Origin: Vibrio gelatinilyticus
GTDB lineage: Bacteria; Pseudomonadota; Gammaproteobacteria; Enterobacterales; Vibrionaceae
Length of the DNA: 64,000 nt
NCBI RefSeq assembly: GCF_022836845.1
Contig: NZ_JAJNNZ010000005.1
Coordinates: 265,393 to 329,392, forward strand
Reading direction: 5' to 3'
The notes under the pieces were generated by a model. That model worked only from the letters and a program-made list of their open reading frames with translations, searched no databases and had not been told where the DNA came from. The position numbers and the translations under genes are program-made. Positions 9,354 to 18,868 of the stretch are shown in pieces (the first letter of the stretch is position 1; each line of letters opens with the position of its first letter).

Positions 9354-10310
9354 ATGATTTCTATGATGGACCAATTATTGTTTTCAGCATCCATTACAGG
9401 ACCTATTTTCCTGATGTTGGCTCTTGGCGTAATTTTGAAAAGAGTGGGTCTTATCAACGAGAATTTCATTGAGGTTGCATCCAAGCTTGTATTTCAGGTG
9501 ACTTTGCCCGCTATGTTGTTTCTTAGCATCGTAGGATCTGAACATAACTTTGCCGCAGGAAGCGCTTTTGTTGGCTACGGGCTGATTGCCAATATCCTCT
9601 TTTTCTTCTTTACCACCCTGAGTGCCCGCTTATTCTTTAAACACTCCAATGATAAAGGCGTCATCATTCAAGGCGGCTTTCGAGCCAATACCGCCATTAT
9701 CGCACTGGCCTATGTGGCCAACGCTTACGGGGATGAAGGCGTTGCATTAGCGGCAGTATACGTGGCTGCAACAACTGTTCTGTATAATATTCAGGCTGTG
9801 ATTGCCTTATCTCCCAAAGGTCAGGACTCCAAAAGCCAGGCGACGAAAGTAATTGTAAAAACCCTGACGAAAAATCCACTGATCATTGCGATCTTACTTG
9901 GAGTCGCCGTCTATTGGCTGTCACTTCCTATCCCCGATATGGTCGTCGATGCCGGACAATACTTTGCAAACATGACGCTGCCACTCGCCCTTTTGTGCAC
10001 AGGAGGATCGCTCGACGTGAGAGCATTGCGCCATGAACAAGGCCCTTCATGGTTTGCCACCAGTTATAAGTTAATGATTGGCCCCATATTGATTACACTT
10101 GGAGCCTACCTATTCGGCTTTAGAGGCATCGAACTTGGCATTCTTTTTTTTATGAACGCTGCACCTACCGCAGCTGCGAGCTACGTAATGGCGCGTTCAA
10201 TGGGAGGCAACGCACGTCTCGCTGCCAATATTATCGCCCTCACGACGGTTTTGTCCGTCTTTAGCTGCACCTTGGGCATATTTGTATTGACTAACTTAAG
10301 TTTGATGTAG
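9354..10310 (+). CDS. AEC (auxin efflux carrier) family transporter
   Basis: 318-residue inner-membrane protein with about ten hydrophobic segments in the two-times-five arrangement of the AEC family. Visible markers are the first segment GPIFLMLALGVILKRVGLI, the central GGFRANTAIIALAYVANAYG region and the late MNAAPTAAASYVMARSMGG segment with conserved Asn and Pro. Family members export or exchange small organic acids or amino acid-like compounds; the substrate is not clear here. Divergent from the TetR gene, with a palindrome between them, so it is plausibly induced when TetR binds a ligand. Confidence 0.82.
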   Translation: MISMMDQLLFSASITGPIFLMLALGVILKRVGLINENFIEVASKLVFQVTLPAMLFLSIVGSEHNFAAGSAFVGYGLIANILFFFFTTLSARLFFKHSNDKGVIIQGGFRANTAIIALAYVANAYGDEGVALAAVYVAATTVLYNIQAVIALSPKGQDSKSQATKVIVKTLTKNPLIIAILLGVAVYWLSLPIPDMVVDAGQYFANMTLPLALLCTGGSLDVRALRHEQGPSWFATSYKLMIGPILITLGAYLFGFRGIELGILFFMNAAPTAAASYVMARSMGGNARLAANIIALTTVLSVFSCTLGIFVLTNLSLM

Positions 10311-10479
10311 GTCTCTAATGTCGATTTTGCACAATGTTTCATCGAACCATTTTGGGAGCAGGTTCAAATAGACATGACTCTGTAATTAGTAACCTTCTTA
10401 GCATTGATTTAAAGCATTTACTCAAGTGTTTGATGTGATAACGTAACGTACAACTTTATCTTATTCTTTTTTTTGTTTT

Positions 10480-11508
10480 ATGAACCTACCCCGTAAGATT
10501 GCCAGTTTAGAACTGGCCCGCGTTATTGCACTTTTGGCGATCGTTTTCATCCACGTTAAACCCTTCATGGATTATGCGCTAATTAGCGATGAACCTTGGT
10601 TGAACTTTATTTCTAATCAATTAGCTCGCTTTGCTGTTCCGATATTTTTTATAATTTCTGGGTACTTAATCCAACCCAAACTAATAAAATCCCCTTGGGA
10701 AACAGCCAAGTCCTATTCTGTACCACTGATTAAAATATGGGTTGTGTGGAGCATAGTTTCACTCGCGATGCCATTTAACCTTGGCGTTGTTATCGAGCAT
10801 GGCTACCTTGCTGAACGCCAAGGCTACTGGGATTTTCTATTGTCGACGCCGCTTAATAGCTTTTTGGAAGGCGGCTTAGTGCATTTATGGTTTATTCCCT
10901 CTCTGGTGATTGCTGTTTACCTGATAGCGGCACTGATTGCGACTCGAGCGATGACAATGTTGGTCCCTGTTGCTATCGTACTTTATCTTTACGGCGTGCT
11001 GGCTGGTAGCTATCAGGTCGTGACCGAACTTAATCCTCCATTTTTCACTCGAAACGGGCCGTTTTTTAGCCTGTTAATGGTGGTGATAGGTTTTGAGATC
11101 AAACGTCACTCTTACCAAGTGAGCAGTAAACATGCCATCTTATTGGCTCTCGGCGGGATGGTACTGCATTTTGTTGAAGCAGCAGTGCTGCATGAGTATG
11201 GGCAAACCTTCCATAATAACGATTTCCTGATTGGCACCGCTCTTTGGGGGACCGGGATCTTTTTCTGGCTACTCAATAACCCAACGATGGGTGACAAGCC
11301 ATGGGTACATCACTTGGCTCAGTGGGTGCTTCCTATTTATGCCATTCACCTTATTTTGATGATAGTCATGTTTAATGTTGCTGGTATTCTTGAATGGCAA
11401 GGCCTTGCCAAAGACTGCCTGGCATTCTTTGGCTCCCTGACACTTTCGTACTTGTTTGCAAGAGCGCTAGCAAAAACGCCACTGTCTTTTAGCGTACAGC
11501 GCAGTTAA
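10480..11508 (+). CDS. Membrane-bound acyltransferase (acyltransferase 3, OafA/WecH-like)
   Basis: 342 residues with about ten transmembrane segments. The first segment has the family hallmark ELARVIALLAIVFIHVKPF, in which the His is the conserved catalytic or acyl-binding position, followed by FAVPIFFIISGYL. These enzymes move acetyl groups onto sugars of lipopolysaccharide, enterobacterial common antigen or other envelope glycans. No glycan cluster is nearby, so the acceptor is unknown. No clear ribosome site precedes the ATG, but the hydrophobic family start fits. A short inverted repeat (TTCAAGG / CCTTGAA, 11531-11560) follows the gene. Confidence 0.8.
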   Translation: MNLPRKIASLELARVIALLAIVFIHVKPFMDYALISDEPWLNFISNQLARFAVPIFFIISGYLIQPKLIKSPWETAKSYSVPLIKIWVVWSIVSLAMPFNLGVVIEHGYLAERQGYWDFLLSTPLNSFLEGGLVHLWFIPSLVIAVYLIAALIATRAMTMLVPVAIVLYLYGVLAGSYQVVTELNPPFFTRNGPFFSLLMVVIGFEIKRHSYQVSSKHAILLALGGMVLHFVEAAVLHEYGQTFHNNDFLIGTALWGTGIFFWLLNNPTMGDKPWVHHLAQWVLPIYAIHLILMIVMFNVAGILEWQGLAKDCLAFFGSLTLSYLFARALAKTPLSFSVQRS

Positions 11509-11555
11509 CCGCCTTCCTCGCACATCGTCATTCAAGGACGGGTTGAACATCCTCC

Positions 11556-11936
11556 TTGAATGCTGCTTCAACTGTAACGTATTTGTATTGTGAACAAGAA
11601 ATGGCAGCGTTGAAAAGACATGATCACCGAAACGTTATTCAGATTATCGACATTTACAGTAATGACTTTGTGGATTATCCGGACATCGACAAGAGCGCAG
11701 CTAACAATGTTTTACATGCATTGGATGAAAACAAACAATTACTACTTGGCTTAGATGTGACTTATCGAGCCTGGCAGCTCGTTGGAAAAGGTTGGATGTA
11801 TGCCCCACTTCGCTGGCCACTTGTCAAACCGTTCGCCGATTGGTTCTACCTGTTATTTGCACGAAACCGCTATCGGATTTCATTTTGGCTGACTGGGACA
11901 TCACGCTGCATGAATAGAGATTGCCACCGAAAATGA
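11556..11936 (+). pseudogene. DCC-family thiol oxidoreductase-like protein with damaged active site
   Basis: The frame from about residue 12 matches the DCC/DUF393 family: CEQEMAALKRHD, DIDKSAANNVLHA, GLDVTYRAWQLVGKG, APLRWPLVKPFADW and RYRISFWLTG. Intact members begin with a strand reading FYDGxCPLC, in which the two Cys form a redox pair. Here the N-terminus reads TVTYLYCEQEM, so the DG and first Cys are gone and only the second Cys remains. That fits an in-frame deletion of about seven codons. No good start exists: TTG at 11556 has no ribosome site and the next ATG is after the Cys. Either a decayed gene or a protein with a new non-redox role. Confidence 0.55.
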
Positions 11937-12176
11937 CACGCCTTTTCTAAGCGACGTTCGAAACCGATTGCTTTGCTCTCGAGACAGAACTGAGCCGTTT
12001 TTTGATAGATAATTTGACGCTTTTTCAAAGACAATATTTGCAATAGGCAATTTGGACACCGATAAGAGCTTACATACATATTCAAGCCTTCCAAAGGTTC
12101 CTATTTGGATTTGTGACTTGCCGACAAGCACAAATGCTGATAAAACGAGCGTCAAAATTCGCTAACAGATGACCTT

Positions 12177-12902
12177 ATGAATTCTCCATCTTCTTTAGAG
12201 CAACTATTACACACTCGCCGTTCGGTTCGTAAATACGATGCCGAGGCTCATTTCGACCACGATGCTGTTGCTCACGCGTTGCAACTAGCAACTCTTAGCC
12301 CAAATAGCAGCAATATGCAGATGTGGCAATTCCACCGCGTGATTGACGCCAACAAAAAAGCCCAACTTGCCGACATCTGTATGGGACAAAATGCCGCGAA
12401 GACAGCGAATGAGTTACTGGTGGTCGTTGTCACTCCAGATAACTGGAAACAGAGAGCCGAAATGAACGCACAGAAAGTAAGAGATGCCTTTCAAGGAAGA
12501 GAAGACGCCACTTCTAAGCGTGCACTAAAATACTATGAAAAGCTGATCCCTATGGTCTACAACAACGACAAGCTGGGTCTGTTTGGCTTGGGTAGAAAGC
12601 TGCTTAGTGCGTGGATTGGCCGTAAAAAGCCGATGGTGCGTGAAGTGGCTAAAGAAGATGTACGCGTGTGCTTGCACAAGAGTGCTGCGCTAGCTTCGAT
12701 GACCTTTATGCTCGCGATGCGCGACAAAGGCTATGATACTTGCCCAATGGAAGGCTTTGACTCTAAGCGTGCAAAAAAACTGCTGGGCTTGACTGGCTCA
12801 GAGCAAATTACCATGATCATTAGCTGTGGCGTACGTACTGAAGAAGGCGTATACGGCGATAGGCACCGCGTCCCTATGGACGATGTCGTATTCACACATT
12901 AA
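12177..12902 (+). CDS. Nitroreductase-family FMN oxidoreductase
   Basis: 241 residues. The N-terminal FMN phosphate-binding motif is HTRRSVRKYD (residues about 12-21), followed by LATLSPNSSNMQMWQFHRV, which contacts the isoalloxazine and phosphate. A C-terminal region with DTCPMEGFDSKRAKKLLGL and the strand IISCGVRTEEGVYGDRHR completes the fold. Such enzymes use NAD(P)H to reduce quinones, nitroaromatics or enones. A mid-protein insertion (residues 90-150, basic) is longer than in NfsB. It stands alone and is soluble. Confidence 0.85.
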   Translation: MNSPSSLEQLLHTRRSVRKYDAEAHFDHDAVAHALQLATLSPNSSNMQMWQFHRVIDANKKAQLADICMGQNAAKTANELLVVVVTPDNWKQRAEMNAQKVRDAFQGREDATSKRALKYYEKLIPMVYNNDKLGLFGLGRKLLSAWIGRKKPMVREVAKEDVRVCLHKSAALASMTFMLAMRDKGYDTCPMEGFDSKRAKKLLGLTGSEQITMIISCGVRTEEGVYGDRHRVPMDDVVFTH

Positions 12903-12969
12903 GAAAGTAAGTATATTCTTTGGCCTGACTTGCCAACCTTCACCCGGGAAGTCAAAAAAAAAACATCGC

Positions 12970-13488
12970 CTAGCGCCGTGACAAATCTCTTGCCAGAATG
13001 AGGGCAAGCCCAAAGATTTGCAAGAACAAGGCGATGTTTTTGTATAAAGCCATCTGTTCATCGATCTGAGTGATTGACTCTGTAATAGTCAGGTTTTTCA
13101 AGTACAAATCATCGATGACGTTTCGCTGGCCTTGCTGCGCTTTATCCATCGCTACCATAAGCGTGTCGACATTCATTACATCAACGTGACTGATCCCATC
13201 TACCCCCCATGTTTTGAGCTGTGCTACCCACACCTGGTCAATATCTGAAGATGAATTAGAAGTTAATGCCTTCAATTGAAGGTGAGTCAGTATCGCCTCT
13301 CGTTTTCGCTCTATGGTTTCCACCTGGTTCCAGGCCAACTGAATAGAGTACAAGTTGCCGCCTTTTTCATCATGCAGCGCACTGGTTTCTTGCATCATTT
13401 TGTCTAACACTTGGCCCGATATCACGATCGCCATGATATTAAGCAGTAGCCCGATACTCACCATGACCCAAGCGGGAGGCACTTTCAT
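12970..13488 (-). CDS. Two-helix membrane protein of unknown function
   Basis: 172 residues, not recognised. One transmembrane helix near the N-terminus (WVMVSIGLLLNIMAIVISG) and one at the C-terminus (IALFLQIFGLALILARDL) flank a polar, mostly helical domain of about 110 residues rich in Gln, Asp and Glu (KMMQETSALHDEKGG). The layout resembles small four-helix sensor modules anchored at both ends, but no signalling domain follows. The start is the ATG at 13486-13488, 12 bases past the stop of the MAPEG gene; a TTG five codons upstream is possible. The two probably form an operon. Confidence 0.6.
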   Translation of the reverse strand: MKVPPAWVMVSIGLLLNIMAIVISGQVLDKMMQETSALHDEKGGNLYSIQLAWNQVETIERKREAILTHLQLKALTSNSSSDIDQVWVAQLKTWGVDGISHVDVMNVDTLMVAMDKAQQGQRNVIDDLYLKNLTITESITQIDEQMALYKNIALFLQIFGLALILARDLSRR

Positions 13489-13499
13489 CGTGAAGCACT

Positions 13500-13886
13500 T
13501 CAAAAAAAATTCTCGTAAGGCAGATAGAGTAAGTTAGAAGCCACCAACCCCAACATGGTAAACAAGGTAAACTGCATACCAATCACGCGGCCTTTCATGG
13601 TTCTATTAAGAATCGCTTTTGCGTGAAATATCCGACCAAGTACAAAGAGAATTCCCATAATGTGGACCCAGAACAAGGGAGTGCCGTTGAGTTCCGTCAG
13701 TGCCATTAAAATCAGAGTGATAGGAATATAATCCACTGCATTTCCTTGGGCGCTGCGAGCAATTTGCAATGCTTCTACGCCCCCATCCGAATAAGAGATT
13801 TGAGCCGCTCTGCGCTGTTTAATCACATTGTAAGACAGCCAAATCAAAATGAGCGTTAGTAAAGACGCGTAGAGTGCAGTAACCAT
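13500..13886 (-). CDS. MAPEG-family inner-membrane protein
   Basis: 128 residues with four transmembrane helices. The sequence QIARSAQGNAVDYIPI and the helix ending FVLGRIFHAKAI match bacterial MAPEG proteins (YecN-like), relatives of microsomal glutathione transferase. The conserved Arg and Asn residues of the glutathione site are present in those blocks. An AAGGAAAATAA sequence directly precedes the ATG. First gene of a two-gene unit with the membrane protein at 12970. Function in bacteria is poorly defined; lipid-peroxide or thiol chemistry is an inference from the family. Confidence 0.8.
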   Translation of the reverse strand: MVTALYASLLTLILIWLSYNVIKQRRAAQISYSDGGVEALQIARSAQGNAVDYIPITLILMALTELNGTPLFWVHIMGILFVLGRIFHAKAILNRTMKGRVIGMQFTLFTMLGLVASNLLYLPYENFF

Positions 13887-13968
13887 TTATTTTCCTTAAC
13901 TATTTACTTTCATTAATGATCGGGATGTTAGTCAGTGTAGTTCACGCTCTTGGCTACCGCATAAAGAA

Positions 13969-13987
13969 AGCCCAGCGTTGCTGGGCT
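13969..13987 (-). terminator. glgB terminator
   Basis: Eight-base stem AGCCCAGC / GCTGGGCT with a GTT loop, located 42 bases after the glgB stop; on the - strand it is followed by CTTTCTTTAT. Confidence 0.75.
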
Positions 13988-14028
13988 TATGTCTCACTAA
14001 TGAATTCATTTAGCTATTTGCTAAGACG

Positions 14029-16212
14029 CTATCCTTTGTATTTATAGAACACCGTTGACAATGGTGGTAACCGTAGCTCCAGTGATTGAGGTTGAGATTC
14101 GCTTTCCACTGACTGCGTAGAAACCCATTGATGAACCTCGAAACCACTACCGTCATATTGGCTATCATCGGTGTTCAACAATAACTCGTATTGCCCTGCA
14201 AGCGGCATTCCTAAACGGAAAAACTCATGAGGGACCGGTGTAAAGTTTGAAATCACCAGTATGCGTTCACCATTTTCACTAATACGTTCATGTGCCAATA
14301 CACTTGGTTCTGCAGCATCTTGTAAACGCCATTCAAAACCACGCGGCTCATAATCCCATTCATGAAGCGCCTTCTCATCTCTATAAAGTTTATTGAGATC
14401 GCGTGTCAATGCAAATGCACCACTATGGCGGGAATACTCAAGCAAGAACCATTGCAATTGGTCATCGTGATTCCACTCTCCAGTTTGACCAAATTCAGCC
14501 CCCATAAAGTTGAGCTTCTTACCCGGCTGGCCGTACATGTATCCCATGTAGGCGCGCAAGTTTGCTGTTTGTTGCCACTCATCACCGGGCATTTTGTTGT
14601 GAATTGATCGTTTGCCATACACCACCTCATCATGAGACAGAGACAATACGTAGTTTTCGCTGTGGGCATAGACCAATGGGAAGGTGAGCGTATCGTGGTG
14701 ATATTTACGATTGACCGGATCTTCTTGGATGTATGACAAGCTGTCATGCATCCAACCCATATTCCATTTGAAGCCAAAACCTAGACCACCAGCAAACGTT
14801 GGTGCTGACACCCCAGGAAACGCGGTAGATTCTTCTGCAATCGTCATTGCATTCGGGAAGTACTTGTAGACTTCTTCATTCATCCACTTAAGTGTCGCTA
14901 TCGCGTCGTAGTTCTCGCGACCACCATCCACATTTGGGATCCACTGATCATGGCTACGGGAATAATCGAGATACAGCATAGAAGCAACCGCATCGACACG
15001 AATACCATCTATGTGGAATTGTTCAAACCAATACAAAGCGTTCGATACCAAGAAGCGACGAACATGTTCACGCCCCATATCGTAAATGTACGAGTTCCAG
15101 TCTTGGTGCCAACCTCGACGAGGATCGGGATCGTGAAACAACGGTGTACCATCAAAGTTCGCTAAGCCGTGATCATCAGATGGGAAGTGCGCTGGCACCC
15201 AGTCAAGGACAACGCCAAGACCTGCTTTGTGGCATTCATCGACAAAATACTTAAAGTCATCAGGTGTACCAAAGCGACTGGTAGGTGCAAATAATCCCAC
15301 AGGTTGATAACCCCATGAGCCATAGAATGGATGCTCAGACACCGGCATCAGCTCAACGTGGCTATAACCTAGGTCCACAAGATACGGAATAAGCTGTTCG
15401 GCCAACTGGCGATAATTTAAGAAGTTGCCATCCGCATCACGACGCCATGAACCGGCGTGTAATTCATAGAAAGAAAGCGCCTCTTTACGCTTTTCTGTAA
15501 CCGGGCGGTTTTGCCACTCACTGTCCTGCCACTGATAGCGATCGTGGTTATAAGTGACCGAAGAAAACGACGGGTATTGCTCTGCGTATGCTCCCCAAGG
15601 GTCCGCTTTGTGTGGTAAACCTTCACCGTTGGGCCCTTTGAGCTCAAATTTGTATTGGCTACCTTCTGGAAGTTCGGGAATGAAAATCCCCCAAATACCG
15701 TAATCAAGGCGCTGCATCGGGTTGCGACGTCCATCCCACGTATTAAAACTACCAATCAAACTCACTGCGGTTGCATGTGGGGCGTAGACAAGAAAGCGAG
15801 TCCCTTTCACTTGTCGCCCATCACGTTCTAATTCAATGAACTGTGCGCCCATATGGTGATACATTTCTTTGGGTGAATGCAGATCATCATATTCCGCGTA
15901 AAGTGCATGGTATTGATAAGGGTCATCTATAATTTGTTCAGAACCCGACCAGTTGACCGCCAATTTATAGTGGGTAAATCTCAAATCACTCTCAGAAATC
16001 AATACGAACCCTGAGTCACCTTCACGTGTTAGCGCTTGTCGTTCTCCATTATCAAAAACAACCTCAACGCTGTCGGCTCCCGGCATCCAAATTCTTAGTG
16101 CTTTGTTCTCTTCCGTCACATAAGGTCCAAGAAACGAAAACGGATCCGGAAATGACGCACTAGAGAGTTGTTCGTAAGTGTATTGTTGTTTTTTAAGCCC
16201 TTTCTTATTCAA
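14029..16212 (-). CDS. glgB: 1,4-alpha-glucan (glycogen) branching enzyme
   Basis: 727 residues, the usual length (E. coli 728). An N-terminal CBM48 module leads into a GH13 barrel. The catalytic Asp407 is in [16 protein letters not shown] and the acid/base Glu460 in [23 protein letters not shown] supplies the third carboxylate. It transfers alpha-1,4 segments to 6-OH positions in glycogen. The only sensible start is TTG at 16210-16212, with GGGAG 7 bases upstream; no in-frame ATG lies close. It follows malQ on the same strand, but two hairpin terminators lie between, so it probably has its own promoter or is attenuated. No glgC/glgA is present in this window. Confidence 0.95.
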   Translation of the reverse strand: MNKKGLKKQQYTYEQLSSASFPDPFSFLGPYVTEENKALRIWMPGADSVEVVFDNGERQALTREGDSGFVLISESDLRFTHYKLAVNWSGSEQIIDDPYQYHALYAEYDDLHSPKEMYHHMGAQFIELERDGRQVKGTRFLVYAPHATAVSLIGSFNTWDGRRNPMQRLDYGIWGIFIPELPEGSQYKFELKGPNGEGLPHKADPWGAYAEQYPSFSSVTYNHDRYQWQDSEWQNRPVTEKRKEALSFYELHAGSWRRDADGNFLNYRQLAEQLIPYLVDLGYSHVELMPVSEHPFYGSWGYQPVGLFAPTSRFGTPDDFKYFVDECHKAGLGVVLDWVPAHFPSDDHGLANFDGTPLFHDPDPRRGWHQDWNSYIYDMGREHVRRFLVSNALYWFEQFHIDGIRVDAVASMLYLDYSRSHDQWIPNVDGGRENYDAIATLKWMNEEVYKYFPNAMTIAEESTAFPGVSAPTFAGGLGFGFKWNMGWMHDSLSYIQEDPVNRKYHHDTLTFPLVYAHSENYVLSLSHDEVVYGKRSIHNKMPGDEWQQTANLRAYMGYMYGQPGKKLNFMGAEFGQTGEWNHDDQLQWFLLEYSRHSGAFALTRDLNKLYRDEKALHEWDYEPRGFEWRLQDAAEPSVLAHERISENGERILVISNFTPVPHEFFRLGMPLAGQYELLLNTDDSQYDGSGFEVHQWVSTQSVESESQPQSLELRLPPLSTVFYKYKG

Positions 16213-16238
16213 CGTCCATCTCCCTTAACCAAACGAGT

Positions 16239-16264
16239 CGTCCCCAAAATATCTTCACGGGGAC
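16239..16264 (-). promoter_or_regulatory. Hairpin in the glgB leader
   Basis: GTCCCC / GGGGAC inverted repeat with a 14-base loop, 27 bases upstream of the glgB start and directly downstream of the terminator at 16270-16297. It could act in a leader RNA, but no known class is recognised. Confidence 0.35.
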
Positions 16265-16269
16265 ATTTA

Positions 16270-16297
16270 TAAAAAAACCCGCGATGAAAGCGGGTTT
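16270..16297 (-). terminator. Rho-independent terminator in the malQ-glgB gap
   Basis: Stem AAACCCGC / GCGGGTTT with a 7-base loop and seven T residues on the - strand. It lies 58 bases upstream of the glgB start codon, so it either ends malQ messages a second time or attenuates glgB. Confidence 0.8.
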
Positions 16298-16413
16298 GCT
16301 AGCGACAATTCATTGTACTCAAAAGAATCGCATCAATGAGTGACCAAACCGAAATTTTCTTATGCAATCCAATGGAAATATAGCGTTTATGCACATCAAG
16401 TTATTACCTTTAG

Positions 16414-16445
16414 CAAAAAAATATGACAGCCAAGTGGCTGCCATA
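16414..16445 (-). terminator. malQ terminator
   Basis: Near-perfect 11-base stem TATGGCAGCCA / TGGCTGTCATA (- strand) with a two-base turn, followed by TTTTTTT. It lies 27 bases after the malQ stop. Confidence 0.8.
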
Positions 16446-16471
16446 GTCTTTACAGTGTAAAAAGCGTTTTG

Positions 16472-18652
16472 TTAGCTGTCACTTGCCTTAGCACGAACCT
16501 CTGTCAATCGAGTTGCGATCCGGTTTACGCTCTCTTGTGCAAATAATTCATCAAGGTTCATCGACAGTTTACGACGCCAGTTCGGATACTCATCAACCGT
16601 ACCCGGAATATTGACGGGCTTATCCATTTCGAGCCAATCTTCAAGTTGAACACTCAATAACGTCGAAGCACCAGCACCTACGTGTAATTGCAGCGCTTCA
16701 CTCAAGAAAGAGTCCATTGGAACCTGACTTGCGTCTCGCCCAACACCTTCAGGCAAGTAACCATGCCAGGCTACGCTATCTAAGATACCTTGCTTACATT
16801 CAAGTCGATCGTTAAACAACTGCTCTAACTGGGCAGCATCTGGATAAAGACCGATGTCTTGACCCATTTTTAAGTCGTCACAGTGCCAGAAGCCACGTAG
16901 CGTTGGCATATCATGCGTACACAATGCCGACATCGACTGCTCAGCATAGTGTTTTGGCGAAATAAATCCGCCGTCTTCAGCCGTTTCAAAGAAGAACACT
17001 TTGTATGAATGCACGCCAGCGTCGCGTAAAATAGCGACGATTTCATCAGGTACGGTACCCAAGTCTTCACCAATGACAGAACATTGATGACGATGAGATT
17101 CTAGTGCCAAGATCGCAAGCATGTCTTCTACTGGGTAGTAGATGTACGCCCCTTTTGTGGCGTCTTCACCTTTCGGGATCCACCACAAACGTAATAGACC
17201 CAGTACGTGGTCAATACGGAGCGAACCACAATGCTTCATGTTCGCTCTTAACAGCTTAATATAGGCATCATAAGAATTGGCTCTTAAGGTTTGCGGGTTA
17301 AGTGGTGGCAACCCCCAGTTCTGACCTAAGGGCCCTAAAATATCAGGTGGAGCACCAATACTCGCATCCAGAACCAAGCTACCATCATCAGCCCAGGTTT
17401 CTGAGCCTGAATCGGCTACGCCTACCGCTAAATCGCGATAAAGCCCAACGGACATACCTTTTTCTTCAGCCAATGCCTGCGCTTCATTGATTTGCGTATC
17501 CGCGAGCCACTGTAAGTACATATACAGTTGAACTTGCTCGTTTTTCTCTACAATGAACTTTTGAACAGCCGCGTTTTCGAAACAACGATACTCGTCAGGG
17601 AATACTGGCCATCCCCAAACGTTTGAATCTTGCTGGTGCAGCTCGGCATGAATCGCATCAAACGCCGCTTGATGCAATAGACTTTCACCGCCTTGCTCAA
17701 CAAAGTCTAAGAATAAACGAGCTCGCTCACTTTCACTATCAAGGTGGCGCTTTTTAAACTCGTTAAACAACAGTGGCAAAACCCTCATTTTAAGATCAGC
17801 AACTTCAGTGTAATTCACCCAATGGGCATCACGTGCTTTTTGTAGGCGTAGCTGAAACTCCGAACTACCCACTTTCTGCTGAGCATCAGCGCTTAAGGCA
17901 AATTCTGGAACTGAGCTGACGTCAATATAAAGAACGTTTAACCAACGACGAGAAGACGGGCTGTAAGGGCTAGCCCCTTCGGGGTTCGCCGGGAACAAAG
18001 AGTGGATCGGGTTTAGGCCAACAAAGTCACCACCACGCGCCGCGATATCACTCACTAACTGCTTGAGATCACCAAAATCACCGATACCCCAGTTGTGCTG
18101 AGTGCGCAGTGTATAAAGCTGAACACTCGGCCCCCACATTTTCTTACCGTTCTCAATTTGACGCTGTTTGTAGCATGCTTTTGGCGTGCGGATCAGCGTC
18201 ATTTCATACGGCGCTTTGCGACGTTTTCTCTGAAGAATGAGTTTGTGATAACCCCATGGCAAATCATTGGGTAATGCAAACACTAAAGGGCCACCCTCGG
18301 AGCGTTCATCACGAATGACCTGTGATTGAAGATAGCCTTCGAGTGTTTCTCCTTGTTCTGTTTCTAGTCGCCAGCTGAAATCGCTTTCACGCGCACTTGC
18401 GCCCAAATTCAAAGCAACTTCGACTGTTTCACCGTCTCGCACAACAAGAACTGGATCTAGCACGTCTAATTTATGTTTCTTTTCTGCTGACTTTAGCAGA
18501 GCAGTATCGTTGGATGTATCGTAGCCCAAAGACGCAAGCAGACGAATAATCGTTTCGTCTTCAACTTTCGCTTCGCTACCCCACGCACTTACGTAGCTGT
18601 CGGCTATTCTTGCCATTTCAGCAACTTGCTTTAATGCTGTTTGTTCTGTCAT
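16472..18652 (-). CDS. malQ: 4-alpha-glucanotransferase (amylomaltase)
   Basis: GH77 enzyme that disproportionates maltodextrins and releases glucose. Visible blocks are GPSVQLYTLRTQHNWGIGDF, GLNPIHSLFPANPEGASPYSP-type text near residue 200, LRIDHVLGLLRLWWIP with the nucleophile Asp, and VIGEDLGTVPDEI with the acid/base Glu. I start at the ATG at 18650-18652, which has GGAGAG 5 bases upstream and gives 726 residues; an ATG 17 codons earlier lacks a ribosome site. malP lies upstream on the same strand with a 216-base gap holding repeated palindromes. Probably co-transcribed with malP under MalT control. Confidence 0.94.
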   Translation of the reverse strand: MTEQTALKQVAEMARIADSYVSAWGSEAKVEDETIIRLLASLGYDTSNDTALLKSAEKKHKLDVLDPVLVVRDGETVEVALNLGASARESDFSWRLETEQGETLEGYLQSQVIRDERSEGGPLVFALPNDLPWGYHKLILQRKRRKAPYEMTLIRTPKACYKQRQIENGKKMWGPSVQLYTLRTQHNWGIGDFGDLKQLVSDIAARGGDFVGLNPIHSLFPANPEGASPYSPSSRRWLNVLYIDVSSVPEFALSADAQQKVGSSEFQLRLQKARDAHWVNYTEVADLKMRVLPLLFNEFKKRHLDSESERARLFLDFVEQGGESLLHQAAFDAIHAELHQQDSNVWGWPVFPDEYRCFENAAVQKFIVEKNEQVQLYMYLQWLADTQINEAQALAEEKGMSVGLYRDLAVGVADSGSETWADDGSLVLDASIGAPPDILGPLGQNWGLPPLNPQTLRANSYDAYIKLLRANMKHCGSLRIDHVLGLLRLWWIPKGEDATKGAYIYYPVEDMLAILALESHRHQCSVIGEDLGTVPDEIVAILRDAGVHSYKVFFFETAEDGGFISPKHYAEQSMSALCTHDMPTLRGFWHCDDLKMGQDIGLYPDAAQLEQLFNDRLECKQGILDSVAWHGYLPEGVGRDASQVPMDSFLSEALQLHVGAGASTLLSVQLEDWLEMDKPVNIPGTVDEYPNWRRKLSMNLDELFAQESVNRIATRLTEVRAKASDS

Positions 18653-18744
18653 CGCTCTCTCCGAAGGACTTTTTCCTTCAAAACGTGTAGGGTTATTGTT
18701 CATTTTTGTGATCGAGTTTCATGCAATCACTCGATGATCTATTC

Positions 18745-18826
18745 ACGCCATTCCTGTGAAGACAGGAATCTGATTAACCTATTGCCTTCGCTGCAATAAG
18801 ATCCCTGCTTGCGCAGGGATGACGCA
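18745..18826. repeat. REP/REPIN-like palindromic repeat pair between malP and malQ
   Basis: Two related hairpins face each other: ATTCCTGT-GAAG-ACAGGAAT (18750-18769) and ATCCCTGC-TTGC-GCAGGGAT (18801-18820), flanked by CGCC and GACG. A weak third stem ATTGC / GCAAT lies between them (18781-18797). Paired palindromes of the form CATTCCTG...CAGGAAT are common dispersed intergenic repeats in Vibrio and other gammaproteobacteria. In this position they may shield the malP message or reduce read-through into malQ. Confidence 0.6.
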
Positions 18827-18832
18827 ATAATT

Positions 18833-18861
18833 GACCAAGGTAATTAGCAAGTACCTTGGTC
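18833..18861 (-). terminator. Hairpin directly after malP
   Basis: Ten-base perfect stem GACCAAGGTA / TACCTTGGTC with a 9-base loop, starting 8 bases after the malP stop. No strong U tract follows, so it is more likely an RNA-stabilising hairpin or a partial terminator than a complete stop. Confidence 0.4.
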
Positions 18862-18868
18862 ATTGTGA

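Noticed and set aside
11901..12155. 84-codon - strand frame between the DCC remnant and the nitroreductase gene
   Set aside because: It overlaps the DCC gene end, has no recognisable domain and no good start; probably chance.
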